Assembly: GCF_010730195.1 (NCBI RefSeq)
Contig: NZ_AP022613.1
Location: 2,542,001 to 2,606,000 of the forward strand
From: Mycobacterium conspicuum
GTDB taxonomy: Bacteria; Actinomycetota; Actinomycetes; Mycobacteriales; Mycobacteriaceae
Direction of reading: 5' to 3'
DNA: 64,000 bases
Shown here in pieces: positions 19,601 through 26,415 of the stretch (position 1 is the stretch's first letter; each line of letters starts with the position of its first letter). The notes below the pieces were generated by a model that had not been told where the DNA came from, did no database searches, and saw only the letters and a list, made by a program, of their open reading frames with translations. The position numbers and the translations under genes are program-made.

Positions 19601-20012
19601 AGACCTCGGCTTTGACTCGCTGACCGCTGTCGAGCTGCGCAACCGGCTCAAATCCGCCACCGGACTCAGTCTTTCGCCGACGCTGATCTTTGACTACCCG
19701 ACGCCCGTCGCGCTGGCCGAACACCTCGCGGCCCGGCTGGAGGCCACCGAGGCCACGCATGCCGCCCGAGGCGCCGATCAACCAAACCTGATGGCCCGGT
19801 TCAACGACATCACCCGCGAACTGCAGACGCTACTGAACCAACCCGACTGGAAACCCGAAGACAAAGTCCACCTGACCAACCGCATTCAAACCCTGCTTAC
19901 CGCGCTGGGCACCCAGGATTCCAACGACCTCAAGGAGACCATCGACGCGGACCTGTACACCGCCACCGAAAGCCAACTCTTCGCAATACTCGACGAAGAA
20001 CTCGGCTCCTAA
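13626..20012 (+). CDS. pks7: Type I PKS, fully reducing module KS-AT-DH-ER-KR-ACP (Pks7-like)
   Basis: One complete extension module in 2128 residues. An N-terminal docking-like coiled coil (1-33, ALRKSLKENERLKREN) precedes KS (35-460; Cys206, His341, His381). AT is 560-880, with Ser655 in GHSQG and YASH at 755-758, the signature for methylmalonyl-CoA. DH is 925-1200 (His960 in HxxxGxxxxP, Asp1124). ER is 1362-1665 with GGVGM near 1496. KR is 1680-1880 with GGTGMAG, Tyr1828 and an LDD motif suggesting a B-type alcohol. The ACP is near 1965-2040 (Ser1998 in GFDSL), and the C-terminal docking tail ends near TATESQLFAILDEELGS. The predicted step adds one saturated methyl-branched C2 unit. There is no thioesterase. 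Only 19 bp separate it from the next module gene. Confidence 0.95.
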   Translation: MNSTQDELIKALRKSLKENERLKRENREFLALATEPIAVVGMACRYPGGVDSPQALWEMVAEGRDVVSDFPTDRGWDVTGLFDPDPDATGKSYTRSGGFLADAADFDAAFFGIAPSEALAMDPQQRLLLEVSWEALEQAGIDPSTLRGTPTGVFAGVFHGSYGGQGRVPGDLERYGLRGSTLSVASGRVAYSLGLEGPAVSVDTACSSSLVALHLAARSLRAGECELALVGGVTVMATPSMFVEFSRQRGLSADGRCKAYAGAADGTGFAEGVGVLVVERLADAQRLGHSVLAVVRGSAINQDGASNGLATPNGPAQQRVIRAALASARLTAEDVDLVEGHGTGTTLGDPIEAQALLATYGQDRPADQPLWLGSIKSNMGHTSAAAGVAGVIKIVQAMRHGVMPKTLHVDVPTPHVDWSAGAVSLLTEPRAWPVRDRPRRAAVSGFGISGTNAHVILEEVPAPEGVAAQDDNDTRAVPWVLSARSAEGLAAQAQRLSAHLDANPDLGAGDVGWSLASTRSVFEHRAVLVGADRAQLLAGLVGLAAGEPGANTVVGRAQAVGKTVFVFPGQGSQWLGMGTQLLDTSTVFAEHMQRCDKALGEHVDWSLIDVIRGAAGAPGLDRVDVVQPVLWAVMVSLAELWRSLGVRPDAVIGHSQGEIAAAYVAGALSLEDAARVVALRSRLLVRLSGAGGMVSLACGLARAEELSAPWGERLNVAAVNGVAAVVVSGEVSALTELVARCEADNVRARWIDVDYASHSAQVDVIREPLIEALADIEPRSSSVALFSTVTGELTDTAGMDADYWYQSIRRTVQFETAVRSAGEAGYRVFIESSPHPVLIAGILDTLETLTDAFAIPSLGRDDGGLDRFWLSAGQAHVAGVSVDWRAAFEGGRRVPLPTYAFQRRRFWLPPLGIGDGDLGGLGLAGAEHGFLGAVVERPDSGGVVLTGRLSVAAQPWLTDHAVAGIVLFPGAGFVELALRAGDQVDCAVVEELTLSSPLLLPTADGIQVQVVVGAAADSGRRTVSVYSLADQSDSEWQLHAEGVLSPEPPAPVADLSVWPPVGATAVDVADAYQHLAARGYEYGPAFRGLRAMWRHGDEVYAEVAVPDVADVKIDGFGIHPVLVDAALHAMGLAANEVDAHGETQLPFSWQGVCLHAAGAQRARVRIAPAGGGAVSVELADGTGLPILSVRELVLRPVSKAQLSAPVRRGRGGLLDVVWSPVSLADSETHRDGTVVWEPGSGTVSAATHEALGMLQSWLAGDGTGVLVVLTHGAVGLAGEDVTDLAGAAVWGLVRSAQAEHPGRVVLVDSDGSIDVGAVIDCGEPQVVVRSGVAYCQRLTWLGAASPLELPGDGWQITAGGAGTFEDLTVQPLPRAELAAGQVRVAVAAIGVNFRDVLVALGMYPGGGELGVEGAGVVVEVGAGVEGLAVGDAVMGLLRVVGSEAVVDARLLTAVPPGWSLVSAAGVPVVFLTALYGLSVLAGVKPGQRVLVHAATGGVGMAAVQLCRHWGAEVFATASRGKWDTLRAMGFDDAHIGDSRTLEFEEKFLAATGGAGVDVVLNSLAGDFVDASLRLLVGGGRFIEMGKTDLRDPQVIADEHPGVGYRAFDLIEAGPDRTAAMLSQLMQWFADGVLQPLPVKAFDVRCAAAAYRYVSQARQIGKVILTVPDGPGGRVGGLAGGSVIITGGTGMAGSAVASHLVAHHGVAHVVLVSRRGADTHGVAELIGELEAVGARVSVAACDVADREAVAALIAQLPEQYPLRGVFHAAGALDDGLIASLTPERIDTVLRAKVDGAWNLHELTRDLDLSAFVMFSSMAGIVGTPGQGNYAAANSFLDALAAHRRAHGLPGLSVAWGLWEQASAMTQHLAERDKARMSNLGLAPMPTDYALRLFDTALLTDRPMLVATRLDPAALARHSAALPPLLSQLVARRTRRVIDETETTAASMSSLLARLHGLPAEQRHSHLVGLVCSNAATVLGRSNPADINAASVFQDLGFDSLTAVELRNRLKSATGLSLSPTLIFDYPTPVALAEHLAARLEATEATHAARGADQPNLMARFNDITRELQTLLNQPDWKPEDKVHLTNRIQTLLTALGTQDSNDLKETIDADLYTATESQLFAILDEELGS
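18081..18330 (+). repeat. ER-region tract nearly identical to 24481-24730 (copy 1)
   Basis: Within the enoylreductase coding region about 250 bp are nearly identical at nucleotide level to positions 6400 bp downstream in the next PKS gene, including third codon positions. Flanking DH and linker regions are clearly more diverged. This pattern fits gene conversion or a recent duplication patch. It is coding DNA, not a mobile element. Confidence 0.7.
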
Positions 20013-20021
20013 CCCCCTCAC

Positions 20022-20027
20022 GAGGAG
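20022..20027 (+). promoter_or_regulatory. Ribosome binding site that sets the GTG start at 20032
   Basis: GAGGAG lies 4 nt before the GTG at 20032, slightly close. No ATG in frame lies nearby, and the docking helix begins directly after, so this start is accepted. Confidence 0.55.
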
Positions 20028-20031
20028 CACT

Positions 20032-23000
20032 GTGTCGGCCACCGACAAGCATGTTGATTATTTGAAACGCCTCGCAGCGGACCTGCGGCGCGCCCGGCGA
20101 CGGGTGTCGGAGCTGGAAGGCAAGCTGTCCGAGCCGGTGGCGGTGGTGGGCATGGCATGCCGGTATCCCGGCGGAGTGGACTCACCGGAAAGCCTGTGGC
20201 AGATGGTGATTGAGGGCCGCGACACGGTGTCCGACTTTCCCACCTACCGGGGCTGGGACGTAGCGGAGCTGTTCGATCCGGATCCCGACGCGCAAGGCAA
20301 GATGTATGTCCAACAGGGCTCGTTTTTGCTCGACGCCGGTGACTTCGACGCGGGGTTCTTCGGCATCGGGCCCAGCGAGGCGCTGGCCATGGACCCGCAG
20401 CAGCGGTTGATGCTGGAACTGTCGTGGGAAGGCTTGGAGCGGGCCGGAATTAACCCGACCACGTTGCGGGGTTCGGCGACGGGCGTGTTCACCGGTGTCA
20501 TCCATGCCGGTTACGGGGGAGACGTAGAAGGCGAGCTGGAGGGCTACGGGCTCACCGGCGCGACCTCGAGCGTCGCGTCGGGTCGGGTGTCCTACGTGCT
20601 GGGCCTGGAGGGCCCGGCGGTGTCGGTGGACACCGCGTGCTCGTCGTCATTGGTGGCATTGCATCTGGCGGCACAGTCCCTGCGGTCGGGCGAATCCAAC
20701 CTGGCCCTGGTCGGCGGCGTCACGGTGATGGCCACCCCGACCGCCTTCATCGAGTTCAGCCGGCAGCGGGCGCTCGCTCCAGACGGACGCTGCAAGGTGT
20801 ACGCCGGTGCCGCCGACGGCACCGCGTGGTCCGAAGGCGCGGGCGTGTTGGTGGTGGAGCGCCTGGCCGACGCACGGCGCCTGGGCCATCCGGTGTTGGC
20901 GTTGGTGCGGGGCTCCGCGGTGAATCAGGACGGCGCCTCCAATGGGCTCACCGCACCGAATGGGCCGTCGCAGCAACGGGTTATCCGCGCGGCCCTCGCC
21001 AGCGCCGGGCTCACGGCGGCCGATGTCGATCTGGTCGAAGGCCATGGCACGGGCACCACGCTCGGGGATCCGATCGAAGCGCAGGCGCTGCTGGCGACCT
21101 ACGGGCAGGACCGGCCGAACGATCAGCCACTGTGGCTCGGTTCGATCAAGTCGAACATCGGTCACACGTCGGCCGCCGCCGGAGTGGCCGGGCTGATCAA
21201 GGTGGTGCAGGCGATCCAGCACCAGGTGCTGCCGCAGACGTTGCACGTGGACGTGCCGACGCCGCACGTGGATTGGTCCGCGGGGGCGGTGTCGTTGCTG
21301 ACCGAGTCGCGCCCGTGGACGCGCGCGGACGGCCCCCGGCGGGCCGGGGTGTCGTCGTTCGGGATCAGCGGCACGAATGCGCACGTGATCCTCGAGCAGG
21401 CCCCGGCGGAACCGCCGCTGGAAGACGTTGCGCCCGAACGCGATGGCCCGCCGACGGCCTGGGTGCTGTCGGCCCGCTCGGAGCAAGCGCTGACCAATCA
21501 GGCCCGGCGGTTGCTTGCGCACCTGACCGAGCGCGCGGATCTGGCACCGGCGGATGTGGCGTGGTCGCTGGCGGCGACGCGGGCCATGTTCGAGCATCGT
21601 GCCGTGCTGACGGGGGCCGACCGTGCGCAGCTGATGGCGGCGCTGGCCGGGCTGGCGGCCGGCGAACCGGGTGGGGGCGTGGTGACCGGGCGCGCCCGCC
21701 CGGTGGGCCAGACGGTGTTCGTGTTCCCCGGCCAGGGTGCGCAGCGGTTGGGCATGGGCCAGCAGCTCTATCAACGGTTTTCGGTGTTCGCCCGCGCGTT
21801 CGACGAGGCGGTGTCCGCGCTGGATCCGCATCTGCGGTTGCCGCTGCGGCAGGTGATGTGGGGCGGCGATGCCGCGCTGCTGCAAAGCACGGAGTTCGCG
21901 CAGTCGGCCCTGTTCGCCGTCGAGGTCGCGGTGGCGGCGCAACTGACGGACTGGGGTGTGCTGCCGGACGTGGTCACGGGTCATTCGGTGGGCGAGATCA
22001 CCGCCGCCTACGTCGCCGGGGTGCTGACGCTCGAGGATGCGGCCAGGGTCGTCGCCGCGCGGGGCCGGTTGATGGCGGCCCTGCCCTCCGGCGGCGCGAT
22101 GGTCGCGGTGGCGGCCAGCGAGGACGAGGTGGCGCCCCTGCTGAGCGACGACGTCAGCATCGCGGCCGTCAACGGCCCCAACGCGGTGGTGATTTCGGGC
22201 GTGGACGCCGCGGTGACCGCGCTGGCGGATCGGCTGGCGCAGCAGGGCAGACGCGTGCACCGGCTGGCGGTGTCGCACGCGTTCCACTCGGTGCTGATGG
22301 ATCCCATGCTCGAGGAGTTCACCCGGCTGCTGGCCGGCGTCTCCGCCGCGCCGCCGCGAATTGGGTTGGTGTCCAACCTGACCGGCACGCTGGCGGAACC
22401 AGGATACGGATCTCCGCAGTACTGGGCCGAGCACGTGCGGCGGCCGGTCCGCTTCGCCGACGGCGTGCGCGCCGCCGAGTCGTCGGGCGCCAACGTCTTC
22501 GTCGAGGTGGGTCCCAGCGGTGGTCTCAGTGCCGCGGTGGAGCAGTCGTTGAGCGCCGAACCCGCGGCATCTGCGGTCACACTGGCCAAAGACCGCCCCG
22601 AAGCGGAGTCGCTGCTGGCAGCGCTGGGGCAATTGTTCACCAGCGGCGTCGACGTCGACTGGCCAGCGGCGCTGGGGAAGGGGCGGCGGGTCGACCTTCC
22701 GACGTACGGGTTTGTCCGACAGCGATTTTGGTTGCCCGTGGGGTCGAACGGGTCGGCGGACGTGCGCGGCGTCGGCTTGACGCGGTCCGATCATCCGCTG
22801 GTGGGCGTGGTGGTAGAGCGGCCCGATTCGGGTGGAGTGGTGCTGACGGGGTCGTTGTCCGTCGCCCAAATGCCATGGCTGGCCGATCACGTCGTCGACG
22901 GGGTGATGTTGTTCCCCGGCGCCGGATTCGTGGAGTTGGTGTTGCGGGCCGGCGACGAGGTCGGTTGCTCGGTGGTGGAGGAGCTGACGCTGCTGGCGCC

Positions 23001-26000
23001 CATGGTGTTGCCCTCGGCCGGCGGCGCCCGCGTGCAGATCGTCGTCGACCCGGCGGGCGAGTCGGGTTCGCGTGGCGTGTGGGTCTATTCGCGCGGCACG
23101 GGCCCGGATTCGGTGTGGGTGTTGCACGCGCAGGGTGCGTTGAGTGCCGCCGCGACCGACTCGGGCGCGGATCTGTCGGTGTGGCCGCCCAGCGGCGCGT
23201 CGGAGATCGATGCGGACGACGCGTACGACGTGCTGGCGCGCCGTGGCTATGAATACGGGCCGGCGTTTCGCGGGTTGCGCGCATTGTGGCGCCGCGGGTC
23301 CGAGGTCTTTGCCGAGGTCGCGGTGGGTGAGGGAGTAGCGGTGGCGGGCTTCGGGATTCACCCGGTGGTGCTGGACGCCGCGCTGCACGCCTGGGGAGTC
23401 GCCGACGGCGGAGACGCGACGATGTTGCCGTTTTCCTGGCAGGGGGTGTGTCTGCATGCCGCGGGCGCGTCGCGGGTTCGGGTCCGCATCGCACCCGCCG
23501 GAACCGGGGCGGTGTCGGTGGACTTGGCCGATGCGGCGGGTTTGCCGGTCCTGTCGGTGCGGGAGTTGATGGTCCGTCCCGTGTCGGCGCAGGCCCTGTC
23601 GGCCGCGGTGGCGGCGGCCGCCGGCGGCGGCGGTTCGCTGTACGAAGTCGCCTGGTCGGCAACGACATTGGAACGCAGCGAGATGGACGACAACGTGGTG
23701 GTCTGGCAGCCGACCCCGGCTAGCTCGGGCACCGAAGGCGTGCTGGACTCGGTGCATAGCGCCACCCACGAGGCGTTGGAAACCTTGCAGTCGTGGCTGG
23801 CCGGTGATGGGTCGGGCGTGCTGGCCGTGCAGACTCACGGCGCGGTGGGCCTGGCCGGTGAGCCCGTCGCCGATCTGGCGGCGGCCGCGGTATGGGGGCT
23901 GGTGCGCTCCGCGCAGGCCGAGCATCCGGGACGGGTGGTGCTGGTCGATTCGGACGGCTCGGTGGACATCACCGAGGTCATCAGCCCGAGTGAACCGCAG
24001 GTGATGGTGCGCTCCGGTGTGGCGCACACCGCCCGCCTGACCGCGGTCGGGGCAGGGGCGGTGTTGGAATTGCCCGCTGGCGGCTGGCGTTTGGCCGCCG
24101 GGGGCGGCGGCACCCTGGAGGACGTCGTGGTGACCCCGGCCGAGCCGGTCGAGTTGTCGGCCGGACAGGTACGGGTGGCGGTGGCCGCGGTGGGCGTGAA
24201 TTTCCGGGATGTCTTGGTGGCATTGGGGATGTATCCCGGCGGCGGCGAACTCGGCGCCGAAGGTGCCGGCGTGGTCGTCGAGGTGGGTGCCGGGGTCGAG
24301 GGGCTGGCCGTCGGCGATGCGGTGCTGGGCCTGCTGGGCGTGGTCGGTTCCGAAGCGGTGGTGGACGCGCGGTTCGTGACACCGGTGCCGGCGGGATGGC
24401 CGCTGGCGCGGGCCGCCGGTGTGCCGGTGGTGTTCTTGACGGCGTTGTACGGCCTCTCGGTGCTGGCCGAGGTAACGGCGGGCCAGCGGGTGTTGGTGCA
24501 TGCGGCCACCGGCGGGGTGGGGATGGCCGCGGTGCAGCTGTGCCGGCATTGGGGCGCCGAGGTTTTCGCGACCGCGAGCCGCGGTAAGTGGGACACGTTG
24601 CGCGCGATGGGTTTTGACGACGCGCACATCGGTGACTCGCGGACGCTGGAGTTCGAGGAGAAATTCCTGGCGGCCACCGGCGGCGCCGGGGTCGACGTGG
24701 TACTCAACTCGCTGGCGGGCGATTTCCTCGATGCGTCGCTGCGGCTGCTGGTCGGGGGCGGACGCTTCATCGAGATGGGCAAGACCGACCTTCGCGACCC
24801 CGCGACGGTGGCGGACGAACACCCGGGCGTGACATACCGGGCATTCGACCTGATGGAGGCCGGCCCCGACCACATTCGCGCAATGCTCGCCGAGCTGATG
24901 GGCTTATTCGCCGACGGGGTGCTAGAGCCGTTGCCGATCAAGGCTTTTGACGTGCGCAGCGCCTCGGCGGCGTATCGCTTCGTCAGCCAGGCTCGCCAGA
25001 TCGGCAAGGTGGTGCTGACCCTGCCCGACGGGCCGGGAAACGCCGTGCTGACCGGATCGGGCGGGGGGCTGGCCGGCGGCACCGTGATCGTCACCGGCGG
25101 CACCGGGATGGCGGGGTCGGCGGTGGCCGCTCACCTGGTGCGCCGCTACGGGGTGGCGCACGTCGTGTTGGCCAGCCGCAGCGGTGTCACTGCCGAGGGT
25201 GTCGCGGAGCTGGTGGGCGAGCTGGAAGAGGCGGGCGCGCAGGTGTCGGTGGTGGCCTGTGATGTGGCCGACCGCGATGCGGTGGCGGCGCTGATCGCGC
25301 GGCTTCCAGACGAATATCCGCTGCGGGGCGTGTTCCATGCGGCCGGTGTGCTTGATGACGGGTTGATCGCCTCGCTGACGCCGGAGCGCATGGATGCGGT
25401 GTTGCGCGCCAAGGTGGACGGCGCGTGGAACCTGCACGAGCTCACCCAGGATCGGGATCTGTCGGCGTTCGTGATGTTCTCGTCGATGGCCGGGATCGTG
25501 GGCGCGCCGGGACAGGGAAACTACGCGGCCGCCAACAGTTTTCTCGACGCGCTGGCCGCCGACCGCCGCGCCCACGGGTTGGCCGGGCTGTCGGTGGCCT
25601 GGGGGCTGTGGGAGCAAGCCAGCGCGATGACCCGGCACCTTGGCGACCGCGACAAGGCCCGCATGACGCGGGCCGGGCTGGCACCGCTACCCACGCCCCG
25701 GGCGCTGCAGCTGTTCGACGACGCGATGCTGGCCGACCGCCCGGTGTTGGTGGCCGCCCGCCTGGACGAGGCCGGGCTAGGCGCCAGCGGCGCCGTGCCG
25801 CCGTTGCTGCGTGACCTGGCCACCCGTCGGGGCAGGCGGTTGGTGATGGACAGCGACACCGCCGCCTCGATGTCCGGACTGGTGGCGCGACTGCAAGGGC
25901 TGACTGCCGAACAACGCCACAGCCAGTTGGTGGAGCTGGTTTCTACCAACGCGGCAACGGTTTTGGGCCGCTCCAGCGCCGACATCGGCGCCGACGTCGC

Positions 26001-26415
26001 GTTCCAGGACCTCGGTTTTGACTCGCTGACCGCCGTGGAACTGCGCAACCGCCTCAAAACCGCTACCGGCCTTACCCTCCCGCCGGCCTTGATCTTCGAA
26101 TACCCGACCGCCTCCGCGCTGGCCGAGCAGATCGACGGGCTGCTCAAGTCCGCGCCGATCACCAACGGCAGCGCGCCCGCCAATGCACCCGACAGGCTGG
26201 CCCGATTTAACGACATCGCCCGCGAATTGCAAACTCTCGTCAACCAAGCCGACTGGACCGCGAAGGACAAGGCACACTTCACGGCGCGCATCGAAAGCAT
26301 TTTGACCGAACTGACCGCGCCCCAGTCCGAGTCGCACGGGCTCGAAGACGTCGACCTCGCCACCGCCACCGAAAGCGAACTGTTCGCCATCCTCGACGAG
26401 GACTTTCCGGTGTGA
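20032..26415 (+). CDS. pks8/17: Type I PKS, fully reducing module KS-AT-DH-ER-KR-ACP (unsplit Pks8/Pks17-like)
   Basis: 2127 residues with the same domain order as its neighbour. The N-terminal docking coil differs (YLKRLAADLRRARRRVSELE). KS starts at 34 (Cys203, His338, His378). AT has Ser652 in GHSVG and HAFH at 749-752, the signature for malonyl-CoA. DH has His953 and Asp1115. ER has GGVGM from about 1494. KR has GGTGMAG near 1690, Tyr1831 and LDD. ACP has Ser1998. The C-terminal tail, TATESELFAILDEDF, is nearly the same as in the Pks7-like protein. As I recall, H37Rv has this gene as two frames, pks8 (about 1600 residues) and pks17 (about 500). Here the frame is continuous. The predicted step adds one saturated unbranched C2 unit. 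It overlaps the next gene by 4 bp (GTGA). Confidence 0.94.
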   Translation: MSATDKHVDYLKRLAADLRRARRRVSELEGKLSEPVAVVGMACRYPGGVDSPESLWQMVIEGRDTVSDFPTYRGWDVAELFDPDPDAQGKMYVQQGSFLLDAGDFDAGFFGIGPSEALAMDPQQRLMLELSWEGLERAGINPTTLRGSATGVFTGVIHAGYGGDVEGELEGYGLTGATSSVASGRVSYVLGLEGPAVSVDTACSSSLVALHLAAQSLRSGESNLALVGGVTVMATPTAFIEFSRQRALAPDGRCKVYAGAADGTAWSEGAGVLVVERLADARRLGHPVLALVRGSAVNQDGASNGLTAPNGPSQQRVIRAALASAGLTAADVDLVEGHGTGTTLGDPIEAQALLATYGQDRPNDQPLWLGSIKSNIGHTSAAAGVAGLIKVVQAIQHQVLPQTLHVDVPTPHVDWSAGAVSLLTESRPWTRADGPRRAGVSSFGISGTNAHVILEQAPAEPPLEDVAPERDGPPTAWVLSARSEQALTNQARRLLAHLTERADLAPADVAWSLAATRAMFEHRAVLTGADRAQLMAALAGLAAGEPGGGVVTGRARPVGQTVFVFPGQGAQRLGMGQQLYQRFSVFARAFDEAVSALDPHLRLPLRQVMWGGDAALLQSTEFAQSALFAVEVAVAAQLTDWGVLPDVVTGHSVGEITAAYVAGVLTLEDAARVVAARGRLMAALPSGGAMVAVAASEDEVAPLLSDDVSIAAVNGPNAVVISGVDAAVTALADRLAQQGRRVHRLAVSHAFHSVLMDPMLEEFTRLLAGVSAAPPRIGLVSNLTGTLAEPGYGSPQYWAEHVRRPVRFADGVRAAESSGANVFVEVGPSGGLSAAVEQSLSAEPAASAVTLAKDRPEAESLLAALGQLFTSGVDVDWPAALGKGRRVDLPTYGFVRQRFWLPVGSNGSADVRGVGLTRSDHPLVGVVVERPDSGGVVLTGSLSVAQMPWLADHVVDGVMLFPGAGFVELVLRAGDEVGCSVVEELTLLAPMVLPSAGGARVQIVVDPAGESGSRGVWVYSRGTGPDSVWVLHAQGALSAAATDSGADLSVWPPSGASEIDADDAYDVLARRGYEYGPAFRGLRALWRRGSEVFAEVAVGEGVAVAGFGIHPVVLDAALHAWGVADGGDATMLPFSWQGVCLHAAGASRVRVRIAPAGTGAVSVDLADAAGLPVLSVRELMVRPVSAQALSAAVAAAAGGGGSLYEVAWSATTLERSEMDDNVVVWQPTPASSGTEGVLDSVHSATHEALETLQSWLAGDGSGVLAVQTHGAVGLAGEPVADLAAAAVWGLVRSAQAEHPGRVVLVDSDGSVDITEVISPSEPQVMVRSGVAHTARLTAVGAGAVLELPAGGWRLAAGGGGTLEDVVVTPAEPVELSAGQVRVAVAAVGVNFRDVLVALGMYPGGGELGAEGAGVVVEVGAGVEGLAVGDAVLGLLGVVGSEAVVDARFVTPVPAGWPLARAAGVPVVFLTALYGLSVLAEVTAGQRVLVHAATGGVGMAAVQLCRHWGAEVFATASRGKWDTLRAMGFDDAHIGDSRTLEFEEKFLAATGGAGVDVVLNSLAGDFLDASLRLLVGGGRFIEMGKTDLRDPATVADEHPGVTYRAFDLMEAGPDHIRAMLAELMGLFADGVLEPLPIKAFDVRSASAAYRFVSQARQIGKVVLTLPDGPGNAVLTGSGGGLAGGTVIVTGGTGMAGSAVAAHLVRRYGVAHVVLASRSGVTAEGVAELVGELEEAGAQVSVVACDVADRDAVAALIARLPDEYPLRGVFHAAGVLDDGLIASLTPERMDAVLRAKVDGAWNLHELTQDRDLSAFVMFSSMAGIVGAPGQGNYAAANSFLDALAADRRAHGLAGLSVAWGLWEQASAMTRHLGDRDKARMTRAGLAPLPTPRALQLFDDAMLADRPVLVAARLDEAGLGASGAVPPLLRDLATRRGRRLVMDSDTAASMSGLVARLQGLTAEQRHSQLVELVSTNAATVLGRSSADIGADVAFQDLGFDSLTAVELRNRLKTATGLTLPPALIFEYPTASALAEQIDGLLKSAPITNGSAPANAPDRLARFNDIARELQTLVNQADWTAKDKAHFTARIESILTELTAPQSESHGLEDVDLATATESELFAILDEDFPV
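24481..24730 (+). repeat. ER-region tract nearly identical to 18081-18330 (copy 2)
   Basis: Second copy of the near-identical enoylreductase tract, offset by exactly 6400 bp. It encodes the NADPH-binding loop and following helices. Recombination between the copies would delete one module's worth of DNA while keeping the frame. Confidence 0.7.

Noticed and set aside
20647..24873. A 1408-codon open frame on the minus strand across the Pks8/17 gene
   Set aside because: It is antisense to a protein with every PKS motif intact. Its translation is Arg/His/Gln-rich without domains, as expected from high-GC antisense frames lacking stops.
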